Assembly (NCBI GenBank): GCA_964415255.1
Contig: CAYQAC010000028.1
Location: forward strand, 1 to 41,357
DNA from: JAHBVY01 sp964415255
Lineage (GTDB): Bacteria; Myxococcota_A; Polyangia; Polyangiales; Polyangiaceae
Length of the DNA stretch: 41,357 nucleotides
Reading direction: 5' to 3'
Shown here: piece after piece, positions 16,409 through 24,082 of the stretch
How the letters are laid out: each line of letters begins with the position of its first letter
How positions within the stretch are numbered: the stretch's first letter is position 1
Translations under genes and position numbers: made by a program
Notes under the pieces: generated by a model
What the model saw: the letters and a program-made list of their open reading frames with translations, nothing else
What the model was told of the DNA's origin: nothing
Databases searched by the model: none

Positions 16409-17023
16409 ATGACAGCGGAGCGTGCTGAAGCCACAGACGAGATGCTCATGGTGCGCTACCAGCGCGGGGACCGCCAGGCCTTCGCGACCCTCGTGCAGCG
16501 CTACAAGCGCCCCATCTTCAACTTCATCCTGAGGCACCTGCGCCAGCCGGCGCTGGCGGAGGAGGTCACGCAAGACGTCTTCATGCGGGTGGTGCAGAAG
16601 GCGGCGGAGTTCAAGCACGAGGCTCGCTTCTCCACGTGGCTCTACACCATCGCGAGGAACCTCTCCGTCGATCACCTCAGGAAGCTCGCCCTGCGCCGGC
16701 ACCCATCCCTCGACCAGCCGCGCGGCCCCGACGACAGCCGCACCCTACTCGACGCGGTGTCCGACCCGCACCCAAGCGCGTCGGTCGATCGCAGCGCGGT
16801 CTCCACCGAGGTGGGCGCGACGATTGTCAGTGCTGTTGACCAGCTGCCGGCTGAGCAACGTGAGGTGTTCCTCTTGCGAGAGATCGCCAACCTCCCCTTC
16901 AAAGAGATCGCGAGCATCACGGGCGTCCCCGAGAACACCGTGAAGAGCCGCATGCGCTACGCGCTGGACCGCCTACGCGAGGCGCTGTCTGAGTTTGAGG
17001 AGTACGCGCGCGCCCTGCGCTGA
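16409..17023 (+). CDS. ECF (RpoE-type) RNA polymerase sigma factor
   Basis: A 204-residue protein from the ATG at 16409. Region 2 (about residues 12-85) contains DEMLMVRYQRGDRQAFATLV, then LAEEVTQDVFMRV and FSTWLYTIARNLSVDHLRK. Region 4 (about 140-195) contains QLPAEQREVFLLREIANL, FKEIASITGVPENTVKSRM and YALDRLREAL. There is no region 3, as expected for the ECF group. It directs core polymerase to envelope or stress promoters. The next gene, 26 bp downstream, encodes a zinc-finger anti-sigma factor, which supports an RpoE/RseA-like pair. Upstream in-frame sequence to 16028 has no domain and was excluded. Confidence 0.95.
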   Translation: MTAERAEATDEMLMVRYQRGDRQAFATLVQRYKRPIFNFILRHLRQPALAEEVTQDVFMRVVQKAAEFKHEARFSTWLYTIARNLSVDHLRKLALRRHPSLDQPRGPDDSRTLLDAVSDPHPSASVDRSAVSTEVGATIVSAVDQLPAEQREVFLLREIANLPFKEIASITGVPENTVKSRMRYALDRLREALSEFEEYARALR

Positions 17024-17049
17024 GCGGCCCCAAAATCTTCGAGTGGATC

Positions 17050-18004
17050 ATGGATTGCGAGAAGTTCGACCGTGTAGCGCTGGACCTGCTCTATCGAGAG
17101 CTGGATGAGCTGACGAGCGCGGCTGCCCGGCGCCACCTGGAGCAGTGCGTGCGCTGCCGCTCGATCATGTCGGGGCTACGCGCGACGCGCGAGGTGGGGG
17201 TGGTGCCAATGGTCGAGCCACCTGACGATCTGGAGGCGCGCATCCTGCTCGCGGAGCGCGCGGCGAGGCGCAGCCTGCCGGTGAAGCAGCGGCTTGGGCG
17301 CGCGGTGAGCGTGATGGCGGGCTACGCCATGCGGCCCCAGCTGGCGATGGCCGCGCTCTTGCTCCTCCTGATCGGCTCAAGCCTGCTCTTGATCCGCGCT
17401 CGCCCCGGCGAGACGGGCATCATCAGCGTCACTGAGCGGGGCGTACCTGAGGCGGAGGGGCCAGGCGTGGCCATCGTCCCCGCCCAGCGCGAGGGCGTGG
17501 CGAGCCTCAGCCAGGCGCGCAACAAGGCCGATGAGCTTCGCGCCGCCGCGCCCCCACCGGNNNNNNNNNNCCGCCTACCGCGAAGGCAACTGGGTCGCTG
17601 CCAGCGCGGCCTTCGATCAAGTGGAGCGCGAGGGGGGCCCCGGGGCCGCGCAAGCGGCCTTGATGTCCGCGCAGGCGACCCGCAACGCCTCAGGCTGCAC
17701 GGTGGCAGGCCCCCGCTTCGAGGCGGTGACCACGCGCTACGCGGGCACCGAGGCCGCGGGTGAGGCGCGATTTCAGGCCGCGGACTGCTTCCGCGCGACG
17801 GGCGATCTGGAGCGCGCCCGACAGCACTACGAGGCGCTGGCGAACGCCCCAGCCTATGGTGTGAGGGCGCGCAAGGCGCTCGCGCAGCTGGATGAGCCCC
17901 CCCCACGCGCGTCTAAAGCGCGGCCAGGGGTCGGCGCTACTGGGGCCGCCGCTCCCGCCGCTCCCGCTAAGCCCGCCGAGGCGGGCGCAGGCGACGCCTA
18001 CTGA
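17050..18004 (+). CDS. membrane-bound zinc anti-sigma factor with TPR-like extracytoplasmic part (interrupted by assembly gap)
   Basis: The N-terminal part has the anti-sigma zinc motif His29-x3-Cys33-x2-Cys36 (HLEQCVRC). One membrane helix (about residues 98-115, AMAALLLLLIGSSLLLI) follows. The frame enters a 10-N run at 17561. Beyond it the matching sequence is in another frame: AYREGNWVAASAAFDQVERE, LMSAQATRNASGC, RFQAADCFRATGDLERARQH, ending TGA at 18004. This is TPR-like and has two cysteines. Because one base remains before the gap and two after it, the true gap must be a multiple of three for the frames to join. I read one gene, an RseA/RskA-like regulator that binds the ECF factor at the cytoplasmic face and carries a sensory TPR domain outside. 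Confidence 0.85.
17561..17570. other. assembly gap (10 N)
   Basis: A placeholder run of ten N inside the anti-sigma gene. The frame change across it is an artefact of placeholder length and not evidence of a frameshift. Confidence 0.99.
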
Positions 18005-18070
18005 GCGCCGCTCAGATTGCCCCCCGGCCACCCCCCCCCTTGGTTCCCTCGCCTCCGCTTGAGTCGCTGA

Positions 18071-18122
18071 GTCCGCCTCAGCTAAGCGGACCCCCTCCGC
18101 CCAGCTGAAGCCAGCTGGGCGG
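18071..18122. terminator. bidirectional hairpin terminator between convergent genes
   Basis: Two hairpins lie between the ends of the anti-sigma gene (18004) and the desaturase gene (18133). One is GTCCGC/GCGGAC (18071-18076, 18086-18091). The other is a perfect 11-bp stem CCGCCCAGCTG/CAGCTGGGCGG with loop AAGC (18097-18107, 18112-18122). There is no T-run, as is common in very GC-rich genomes. Confidence 0.65.
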
Positions 18123-18132
18123 CGCCACGTGC

Positions 18133-19098
18133 TCACACCATCGCGGCGTTGGAGCCAGCTTCGCCCAGATCTACTTCGTCAGCTCGGGTGTCTACTGTGT
18201 CGTTGTCCGGCGGCTCGAAGCCGGCGCGCCCCACCTGCTCGGTGCCGAGCTTACGAACGAACACCGCGAGCACGTACTGTTGGAACCAGTACCACCACAC
18301 GCTGCGGTGGAGCAGCCGCGAATCGATGTGGGGGCGCAGCTCCGCGTGCACCTTGGGCAAATCCGCCCAATGGGTGCCGGCGTTCTCGTGGTGCGCGGTG
18401 TGCAGCCCGTTGTTGAAGAGCAAGAAGTTTAAGAGCTTGCCCTCGAAGTTACGCGAGTGGTTGTGACGTGAGAACGGATCCGCGTGGACGTGCTGCTCAT
18501 AGTTGAAGAGCATGATGGTCCACAGCGCGAAGAAGCCGGGGATCCCAGCGGCGAGCAGCCACAAGAGCCCGCCCGTCTTGAACCCATAGAGCGCCACCGC
18601 CAGCCCGAAGAGCAGCGCGTGCGTGCCGTACACGATCACATACTGCGAGATGATCTGCCGGTAGAGCTTCTGGTTCTTCTCCTTGGCCTTGCGGATGAAG
18701 GTCTTAATCGGATCGCTCTGGTAGTAGCTTGAGACGAAGAAATAGGTGAACGCCACCAGGGCGTTGTGGCGGTTCGTGAAGCGCCAGGTGATGGTCGCGT
18801 CCCCCGCCTTGTTCACCAGCTTGTGGTGGTTCAGGTTGTGGGTCGGGATCCACGCGAAGGTGGGGTACCCATAGAAGATCGAGATCCAGGTGCCGAAGAA
18901 CTGGTTCGCCCCCTTGCCCTTCAAGGTGGGGGCGTGGTTGTGGTTGTGAGCGATGACGCCGCACGCGAGCGCGAAGTAGCAGCTCACCGGCCACAGGTAG
19001 ATCACTAAATCCGGGCGGAAATAGAGGAAGATCAAGAGCCCCGGCGTCAGCACGAAGGTCCAGAGCAGGGTGCGGTAGTCAGCGGGGTTGCGAACCAT
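18133..19098 (-). CDS. membrane fatty acid desaturase
   Basis: A 321-residue integral-membrane di-iron enzyme. Three histidine clusters typical of the family are present: AHNHNHAP (His51, 53, 55), HNLNHH (His87, 91, 92) and HTAHH (His233, 236, 237). An additional EQHVHADP/RHNHSRN stretch lies at about 201-215. Membrane helices lie at about 11-27, 31-50, 158-175 and 178-198. It would insert double bonds into membrane acyl chains using oxygen and an electron donor, though the substrate position cannot be read from sequence. AGAGGAC lies about 6 nt before the ATG at 19098. It is a single gene that converges on the sigma/anti-sigma operon. Confidence 0.9.
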   Translation of the reverse strand: MVRNPADYRTLLWTFVLTPGLLIFLYFRPDLVIYLWPVSCYFALACGVIAHNHNHAPTLKGKGANQFFGTWISIFYGYPTFAWIPTHNLNHHKLVNKAGDATITWRFTNRHNALVAFTYFFVSSYYQSDPIKTFIRKAKEKNQKLYRQIISQYVIVYGTHALLFGLAVALYGFKTGGLLWLLAAGIPGFFALWTIMLFNYEQHVHADPFSRHNHSRNFEGKLLNFLLFNNGLHTAHHENAGTHWADLPKVHAELRPHIDSRLLHRSVWWYWFQQYVLAVFVRKLGTEQVGRAGFEPPDNDTVDTRADEVDLGEAGSNAAMV

Positions 19099-19736
19099 AG
19101 AGTCCTCTTCTTTGGGCGCCGGTCTTGGAGCGCTGGCTTCCTAGGTGCCAGCCGTCCTAGCTGCCACCCTCACAATGCACCAACCGCTCCTCAGAGCCTC
19201 GCCCGGAGCGGTTCTAGTACCGAGCTTCAGCCTCAACCACGGCATTTCCGCGCCCAGGTTAGGCCGCAAAGCCTGCGGCGCGAAACTCATGACGCGCTGA
19301 GCCAAGTCTCGCTGTCGCCCGGCCCGAGCCACCGCGAAGCATAGTTCGCAGGTGCGAAGGCAGGCACCCACGCGCAAGGCCAGCGCGATTCACCCACGCC
19401 ACCCCCGCAGCGCGACCGCGCGCATGAGGCAGCGTGCGCTCAACACGGCCACGCGGATGACACGGGTGCGCGCTCGCAGGGGCGATGGAGCGCGGTCCTG
19501 TCCAACCCCCCCAAAAAAACGAACAGCACGCTCATGAGCCACGCTTGGCGAGCAGGTGCAAAGCGTCATCAGCGCCTCAGCATAGCCTGAGGTTTCGGGG
19601 TTTGGGGGTTAGACGGCACCGCGCCATCACAGCAGCGCGAGCCGCGCCTCAGCCAGGTGTGAGCCAGCCCAGTGAGCTCATGAGCTAGCCCAGTGAGCCA
19701 ACCCAGTGAGCCAAGGGAGGCGCTGACTTAGACAGC
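19099..19736. other. intergenic region with palindromic element and short repeats
   Basis: No gene supported. It contains a full copy of the dispersed element (19484-19628) and a degenerate repeat of CCCAGTGAGC-type units at about 19665-19712. The rest shows no recognisable feature. Confidence 0.6.
19484..19628. repeat. dispersed palindromic element, copy 2 (most complete)
   Basis: Left arm 19484-19512 begins GATGGAGCGCGGTCC and ends TGTCCAACCCCCCC. It is the near-complement of right arm 19604-19628, which begins GGGGGTTAGACGG and ends CACCGCGCCATC. The core is about 90 bp and contains a CCTCAG/CTGAGG hairpin (19575-19592). AAAAAAACGAAC just inside the left arm is shared with 4131-4141. Confidence 0.78.
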
Positions 19737-20114
19737 TCAGTTGACCATCGGCTCACCTGACGATCTCAGGTAGGCGATGGTGCGCACCATCTCGACCAGC
19801 CGCTCCCGCTCCTCAGCGGTCAGATCAACGAACTGAATCCCCATGCCTGGGTTGGGCCCTTGAGGCGCGAGGTTGACCCACTGCACCACGCCTGAGAGCG
19901 TGGTCACCGCGGCGCCATGCGGCGCGAAGCGCAGCGTGAGGCGCGCGCCCACGGCGAGCGGCGTCAGGGTGCGCACGAAGATCCCCAGCGCCGAGATGTT
20001 GGAGATGGCCGCGTAGAGGAAGGTGTCCTCCGTCTCGCAATCGACAGTCCAGGTGACCTCCACCCGATCTGCCTCGCGCCGATTCGGCGCCCGTCCCTCA
20101 CCGCTGCCGCTCAC
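19737..20114 (-). CDS. PilZ-domain protein, predicted cyclic-di-GMP receptor
   Basis: A 125-residue single-domain protein from a GTG at 20114. Both parts of the cyclic-di-GMP site are visible: RxxxR (RREADR, about residues 12-17) and an N-x-S-x-x-G motif (NISALG, about 39-44). The rest follows the PilZ beta barrel (LTLRFAPHGAAVTTLSGVVQWV, GMGIQFVDLTAEERERLVE). The arrangement resembles the many short PilZ proteins of myxobacteria. It probably transmits cyclic-di-GMP levels to a partner, perhaps in motility or polysaccharide production, though the partner cannot be read here. It has its own leaderless-type promoter. Confidence 0.9.
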   Translation of the reverse strand: MSGSGEGRAPNRREADRVEVTWTVDCETEDTFLYAAISNISALGIFVRTLTPLAVGARLTLRFAPHGAAVTTLSGVVQWVNLAPQGPNPGMGIQFVDLTAEERERLVEMVRTIAYLRSSGEPMVN

Positions 20115-20120
20115 CCCCTG

Positions 20121-20150
20121 GCCTTAGCACGACAACGGGCCGCCGCTCAA
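20121..20150 (-). promoter_or_regulatory. leaderless-type promoter of the PilZ gene
   Basis: On the minus strand TTGAGC (20145-20150) is followed after 18 bp by TAAGGC (20121-20126), preceded by TGC. The GTG start is only 6 nt below the -10, so transcription would begin at or next to the start codon. Confidence 0.55.
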
Positions 20151-20207
20151 AGCAACGCCACGGCGCTCGCGAGAGGGCGCCGCGAGCGCCACAACGCCAC
20201 GTGTGCG

Positions 20208-22808
20208 TCACTTCACGATCAGCCAGCCCGCGCGGATCCGATTCTTGTCGTGCGCGCCTTGCCGCACCTCAAGGCGCCGGTCCCCAATGTAGAGGCCGTA
20301 CAGCACCTCGTAGTGGCCGCGGCTGAAGTGCGGCTCAAGACGGATGGTGTGGTAATCCACCACCTGATCTTCAGGGCGCCAGAGGTGCACCGGGTACTTG
20401 CCCTCCAGCGTGTCGTGGTCGCCGTTATAGCGGCGGTGGTGGCCGTCGATGTGGATGAAGGTCTTCCAGTTGCCGGTGATCGCGCGCTTCACGCGCCAGT
20501 GGATCGCGAAGCGGTACTCCACCTGCGGCCGAACCACCGGCCAAGCGCGCCCGTCCACCTCCTCGGTCGGCACCGGGCGACCCTCAAGATCAGTCACCTC
20601 CCAGCCCAGGTTCACGAGCTGATCCAGATCTGCGCCGACCGACACCTGCGGCTCACGCGGCGCGTCGAGCAGCCAGCTCTGGAACGGGTTCTGGTTGGCC
20701 TCGTTCGGGCCGAGCCGGTTGCTCACGAGCAAAATCTCACTTGAGCGCGCGTTCAAGACCGGCAGGTTCTGCTTGTGCTGCTCACGGTGCTTAGCGTTCA
20801 GCTGAGGCAAATCCGCGGAGCGGATCACCAGCCAGCGCCGGGCAGCGTCCGTCTGGAGCCAGCGCCCAGCGACGTTCATGTTCGGGTGGTTCACCACCTG
20901 CACGCCGGCGTAGTAGCTGGCGCTGCCCGCCTCTTGCTCCACCACCGCCAGCTCCTCACCCGGGCCAGCCAGCCGCGCGTACGCCTCGAACACCTCCTTC
21001 GGCGACACCTGCGCGGCCAGCGCTGGGTAGTAACCCAAGCTCAGCACCAGCCCGAAACCAGCAAGCGAGGCCCCAGCCAGCATCAGCCGCCCCACCCTCA
21101 GCCGCTCGGTGATGAAGCGCGCGGCGTCGATCACCGCCATCAAGGCGAACGGCGCGATGACGAGCGCGAGCATCACCAGCCACGCGCGGCTCAGCACGCC
21201 ACGAAGTGAGCTGGAGAGCCCCTCGATGGGCGGCAGCTGGAGCCAGCGCGCGCTGAGCTCGCTCAACACCGCGAACGCCACCGCCGCGGTGCCCAGCAAG
21301 AGCACGCTGAAGTGACGCGTGGTGCTGCGCAGCCACCCAGCGTACTCGGCGTAAGGCTTGCGCTCGAACGCGCGCCCCGCCCCGCGCTCGAAGTACAGGA
21401 GCGCGAACAGCGCGGCCGACGCCGTGAGGCCGTACTTGATGAGCCGCGTCGCCGTCTCCTTGAAGCTCTCCGGGAACTGCCCGCCGCTCGTGGCGTACGC
21501 AGTGAAGCCCTTCTCCGGAAAATTCTTGAGGTCGGTGTAGAACACGACCGCGAGCGCCACCGCGACCACGCCCGCCGCCAGGGAGCCTGAAAAATCGCGC
21601 GATACCGAGGCGAACCCCACCCCCACGATCGCCGCGAGCGCGAACAGGCCGACGAACGGCAGCTCACCGGTGACGGGCGTCATGGTCGCGTGCGCCGCGA
21701 GCGCCAGCGCCGCGCACAACACCAGCATCAACCGTAAGCCCAGCTCACTTTCGGCGCCCTCAGCGCCGTTCAGCGCACCCTCTGCAGCGCCCTCAGTGCC
21801 CTCAGCGCCACCTGCTACGCCCTCTGCAGCGCCCTCAGTGCCACCCGCTGCACCCTCAGCGCGGCGCCAGACAAACAGCTGCGCGAGCGCCACCGGGAAG
21901 ACCACACTCCAGGGCAGCGCGCCGTGCCCCAGCTGGCGGATCACGGTGTCAAACGTGGGGCGCTGGCGCGTCGTCTCCACCGCCGCGCCAAGCCAAATCG
22001 AGTAGTGCGCGGTGTCGGCGCGCGTCAGCGCCTGCAGGCCCAGCCACAGCGCGGCCAAGCCAAGCGTCAGCGCGAGGGCACCCGTCAGGGCACCGAACCA
22101 AGACCGCGAGCGCGTGACGCCCGAGAGCACCCAAGCCAGCCCCACCGCCAAGCAGGGCACGGCGACCCCTAAGAGCGCCCCACGCGACCCGAAGCCCGCC
22201 GCCACGCCCAAGAGGCCCAGCGCGAGCCAGCCGATCTGTAGCCCCCGGCTCGCCCGCCGATCGAACACCGCGAGCCCCAGCCCCGAGACCGCGATGGCCA
22301 GCGCCGCGAAGGTCACGGCGTCCCCCAGCATGGTGCGCGCGTGGAGGAAGTACATGGGCGTCGTGGACAAGACGAGCGCGCTGAGCGCCCCCGCCTGGCG
22401 CCCCATCAAGCGCCGAACCAGCAGGTAGGTCGCCGCGACCCCCACCAGCGCCCACAGCGCGAGCGGCAGCCTACCTGCCCATTCGTGGAGCCCGAACAGC
22501 TTGAAGCCGAGCGCCATCGAGGTGAGCGGCAGCTCCCCCCGTGACAGCTCCCCGAGCGTGGGCACCGCATTGTTGGCCCCCTCTAAGGCGAGCCCGCTCG
22601 CGTTCATCACGTTCAAGGCGATACGGCGCGCCTGATCGGCGCGCAGCAGCTCAGGCGGCTCCCAAATCCCCGCCCAGCCGATCGGCAAGAGCAGGCTCAC
22701 GAGCGCGACGAGCGCCGCGACCCAGGGGAGCCAACGCGGCCCATCGGCCGCCTCGCGCACCACGGGCGGCGATTTTTGGGCGTCGCCTGCTGGGCTCTCG
22801 GCGCTCAT
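20208..22808 (-). CDS. GT39-family (ArnT/PMT-like) membrane glycosyltransferase with C-terminal beta domain
   Basis: An 866-residue protein. The first periplasmic loop WEPPELLRADQARRIALNV fits the acidic donor-site loop of GT-C/PMT_2 enzymes. It is followed by RLPLALWALVGVAATYLLVR and many further membrane helices to about residue 620. These enzymes transfer sugars from polyprenyl-phosphate donors on the periplasmic face, for example to lipid A or proteins. A Gly/Glu/Ala repeat (TEGAAEGVAGGAEGTEGAAE) interrupts a loop near residue 330. After about residue 620 there is an unusually long soluble part. It contains a beta-sandwich-like end (VEYRFAIHWRVKRAITGNW, then FIHIDGHHRRYNGDHDTL and HYEVLYGLYIGDRRLEV). 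The acceptor is unknown. Confidence 0.85.
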   Translation of the reverse strand: MSAESPAGDAQKSPPVVREAADGPRWLPWVAALVALVSLLLPIGWAGIWEPPELLRADQARRIALNVMNASGLALEGANNAVPTLGELSRGELPLTSMALGFKLFGLHEWAGRLPLALWALVGVAATYLLVRRLMGRQAGALSALVLSTTPMYFLHARTMLGDAVTFAALAIAVSGLGLAVFDRRASRGLQIGWLALGLLGVAAGFGSRGALLGVAVPCLAVGLAWVLSGVTRSRSWFGALTGALALTLGLAALWLGLQALTRADTAHYSIWLGAAVETTRQRPTFDTVIRQLGHGALPWSVVFPVALAQLFVWRRAEGAAGGTEGAAEGVAGGAEGTEGAAEGALNGAEGAESELGLRLMLVLCAALALAAHATMTPVTGELPFVGLFALAAIVGVGFASVSRDFSGSLAAGVVAVALAVVFYTDLKNFPEKGFTAYATSGGQFPESFKETATRLIKYGLTASAALFALLYFERGAGRAFERKPYAEYAGWLRSTTRHFSVLLLGTAAVAFAVLSELSARWLQLPPIEGLSSSLRGVLSRAWLVMLALVIAPFALMAVIDAARFITERLRVGRLMLAGASLAGFGLVLSLGYYPALAAQVSPKEVFEAYARLAGPGEELAVVEQEAGSASYYAGVQVVNHPNMNVAGRWLQTDAARRWLVIRSADLPQLNAKHREQHKQNLPVLNARSSEILLVSNRLGPNEANQNPFQSWLLDAPREPQVSVGADLDQLVNLGWEVTDLEGRPVPTEEVDGRAWPVVRPQVEYRFAIHWRVKRAITGNWKTFIHIDGHHRRYNGDHDTLEGKYPVHLWRPEDQVVDYHTIRLEPHFSRGHYEVLYGLYIGDRRLEVRQGAHDKNRIRAGWLIVK

Positions 22809-22814
22809 CGGCGG

Positions 22815-22820
22815 ACCTTA
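22815..22820 (-). promoter_or_regulatory. -10-like element immediately upstream of the GT39 gene
   Basis: TAAGGT on the minus strand lies 6 nt before the ATG at 22808. TTGCTG lies 19 bp above it as a weak -35. A leaderless mRNA is predicted. Confidence 0.45.
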
Positions 22821-22964
22821 TCACTCGGCCTCACCCCGTCAGCAAGCGCGCTTTCAGCGCGCCAGCCGCTCCCTTGGGGCAAGCCACCTGGGCCGCGCAC
22901 CACCAGCCGCCCCCGAGCGCGCGCGTCAATCGACGCTCGGGCTGGCGCCGCGGTCAAAGCCATC

Positions 22965-22970
22965 CATACT
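22965..22970 (+). promoter_or_regulatory. -10-like element immediately upstream of era
   Basis: CATACT lies 8 nt before the era ATG at 22979, with no Shine-Dalgarno in between. No convincing -35 is seen. Confidence 0.45.
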
Positions 22971-22978
22971 CCGCGCCC

Positions 22979-24082
22979 ATGCGTTTCGGCAGCGTCGCGA
23001 TCGTAGGCCGCACCAACGTGGGGAAGTCCACCTTCCTCAACGCCGTGCTCGGCCAGCGTCTGGCCATCACCTCCCCGGTGCCCCAGACCACGCGAGACCT
23101 TTTGTTAGGGGTGGCGCAGCGGGGCGACGCGCAAATCGCGTTCGTCGACACCCCAGGCCTCCACGCCCCGCGCCACGAGCTGGGGCGGCGCATGAACGCC
23201 GCCGCGCTGGACGCCCTGCGTACCCACGATCTGGTGCTGTTCATGACCGACGTGGGGCACCTGCCGAAGCGCCCCCCGCCGCCCGGCAGTGAGCCTGACT
23301 TGGTCCACAGCGCGGATCGGCGCCTGCTCTCGGAGCTGCAGAGCGCCGAGGGCACGACGGCCATCGCCGTCGTCAACAAGGTGGACCTGGTGCGCGACAA
23401 GTCGCGGCTCTTGCCGTACCTGAAGGCGCTGTCTGAAGCTTACCCGTTCGAGGCCTTGGTGCCGACCAGCGTGCTGAAGCAGAGCGGGGTGGAGACGGTG
23501 GTGAGCGAGCTCACCGCGCGGCTCCCTGAGGGCCCCCCGGGCTACGACCCTGAGCTGCTCACGGATCGGCCGCTCACCTTCTTCGTGCGGGAGTACGTGC
23601 GCGAGCAGGTCATGCTCCAGTGCTACGCGGAGCTCCCTCACGCGGTGGCGGTCACCGTGGATCTGTTCGACGAGGGGGAGCGCGTCACACGCATTGAAGC
23701 GACTATCCATACAGAAAAAGTGGGACAGCGCGGCGTCTTGATCGGCAAGGGCGGCGAGCGCATCAAGGCGGTGGGCACCGCCGCCCGGCTGCGCCTCGAG
23801 GAGCTGCTCGAGCGCCGGGTGCACCTCACGCTGTTCGTGCGGGTGACGGAGCGCTGGAAGGACGTCCCGCGCCAGCTGAACGAGCTCGGGTACTCCATCG
23901 CCGAGACGGGGGAGGTCGCCGTGCGTGGGGGGCGGGAGCTGGCGCCTGGTCAGGCTGACTTACTAGTTGACCAAGAGCCGCCCCAACCCGCTACTAGTCA
24001 GGTTGGCTCACTTGATGAGCCGCTCGCCACTCAAACACCTGCTCCATCGGACGCACCCGCTGAGCCGGAGGGGGAGCCGTGA
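22979..24082 (+). CDS. era: GTPase Era (ribosome small-subunit assembly)
   Basis: A 367-residue protein from the ATG at 22979. The G1 loop GRTNVGKS is at residues 10-17. Switch sequence PQTTRD, G3 DTPG and G4 NKVD follow in order. The KH RNA-binding domain carries the GKGGER turn (about residues 257-262). Era binds 16S rRNA and couples GTP hydrolysis to maturation of the 30S subunit. The protein is about 60 residues longer than usual because of a Pro/Ala/Glu-rich tail after the KH domain. Longer in-frame sequence back to 22541 is compositionally random and antisense to the GT39 gene, so I reject it. The stop overlaps the der start (GTGA). Confidence 0.96.
   Translation: MRFGSVAIVGRTNVGKSTFLNAVLGQRLAITSPVPQTTRDLLLGVAQRGDAQIAFVDTPGLHAPRHELGRRMNAAALDALRTHDLVLFMTDVGHLPKRPPPPGSEPDLVHSADRRLLSELQSAEGTTAIAVVNKVDLVRDKSRLLPYLKALSEAYPFEALVPTSVLKQSGVETVVSELTARLPEGPPGYDPELLTDRPLTFFVREYVREQVMLQCYAELPHAVAVTVDLFDEGERVTRIEATIHTEKVGQRGVLIGKGGERIKAVGTAARLRLEELLERRVHLTLFVRVTERWKDVPRQLNELGYSIAETGEVAVRGGRELAPGQADLLVDQEPPQPATSQVGSLDEPLATQTPAPSDAPAEPEGEP
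23967..23995 (+). promoter_or_regulatory. possible internal promoter for der inside the era tail
   Basis: TTGACC (23967-23972), 17 bp, then GCTACT (23990-23995), set in a locally less GC-rich stretch coding for the non-conserved era tail. An inverted ACTAGT pair flanks it. This would allow der expression independent of era. Confidence 0.35.

Noticed and set aside
17531..17763. Apparent frameshift in the anti-sigma gene
   Set aside because: The frame change coincides exactly with the 10-N placeholder and is explained by an unknown gap length.
19141..19377. 78-codon minus-strand open frame in the 19.1-19.7 kb intergenic region
   Set aside because: No recognisable composition, start signal or domain. 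Likely chance at this GC.
22541..22978. N-terminal extension of era
   Set aside because: Antisense to the GT39 start, no homologous residues, and the promoter-like CATACT plus the canonical Era start are at 22965-22979.
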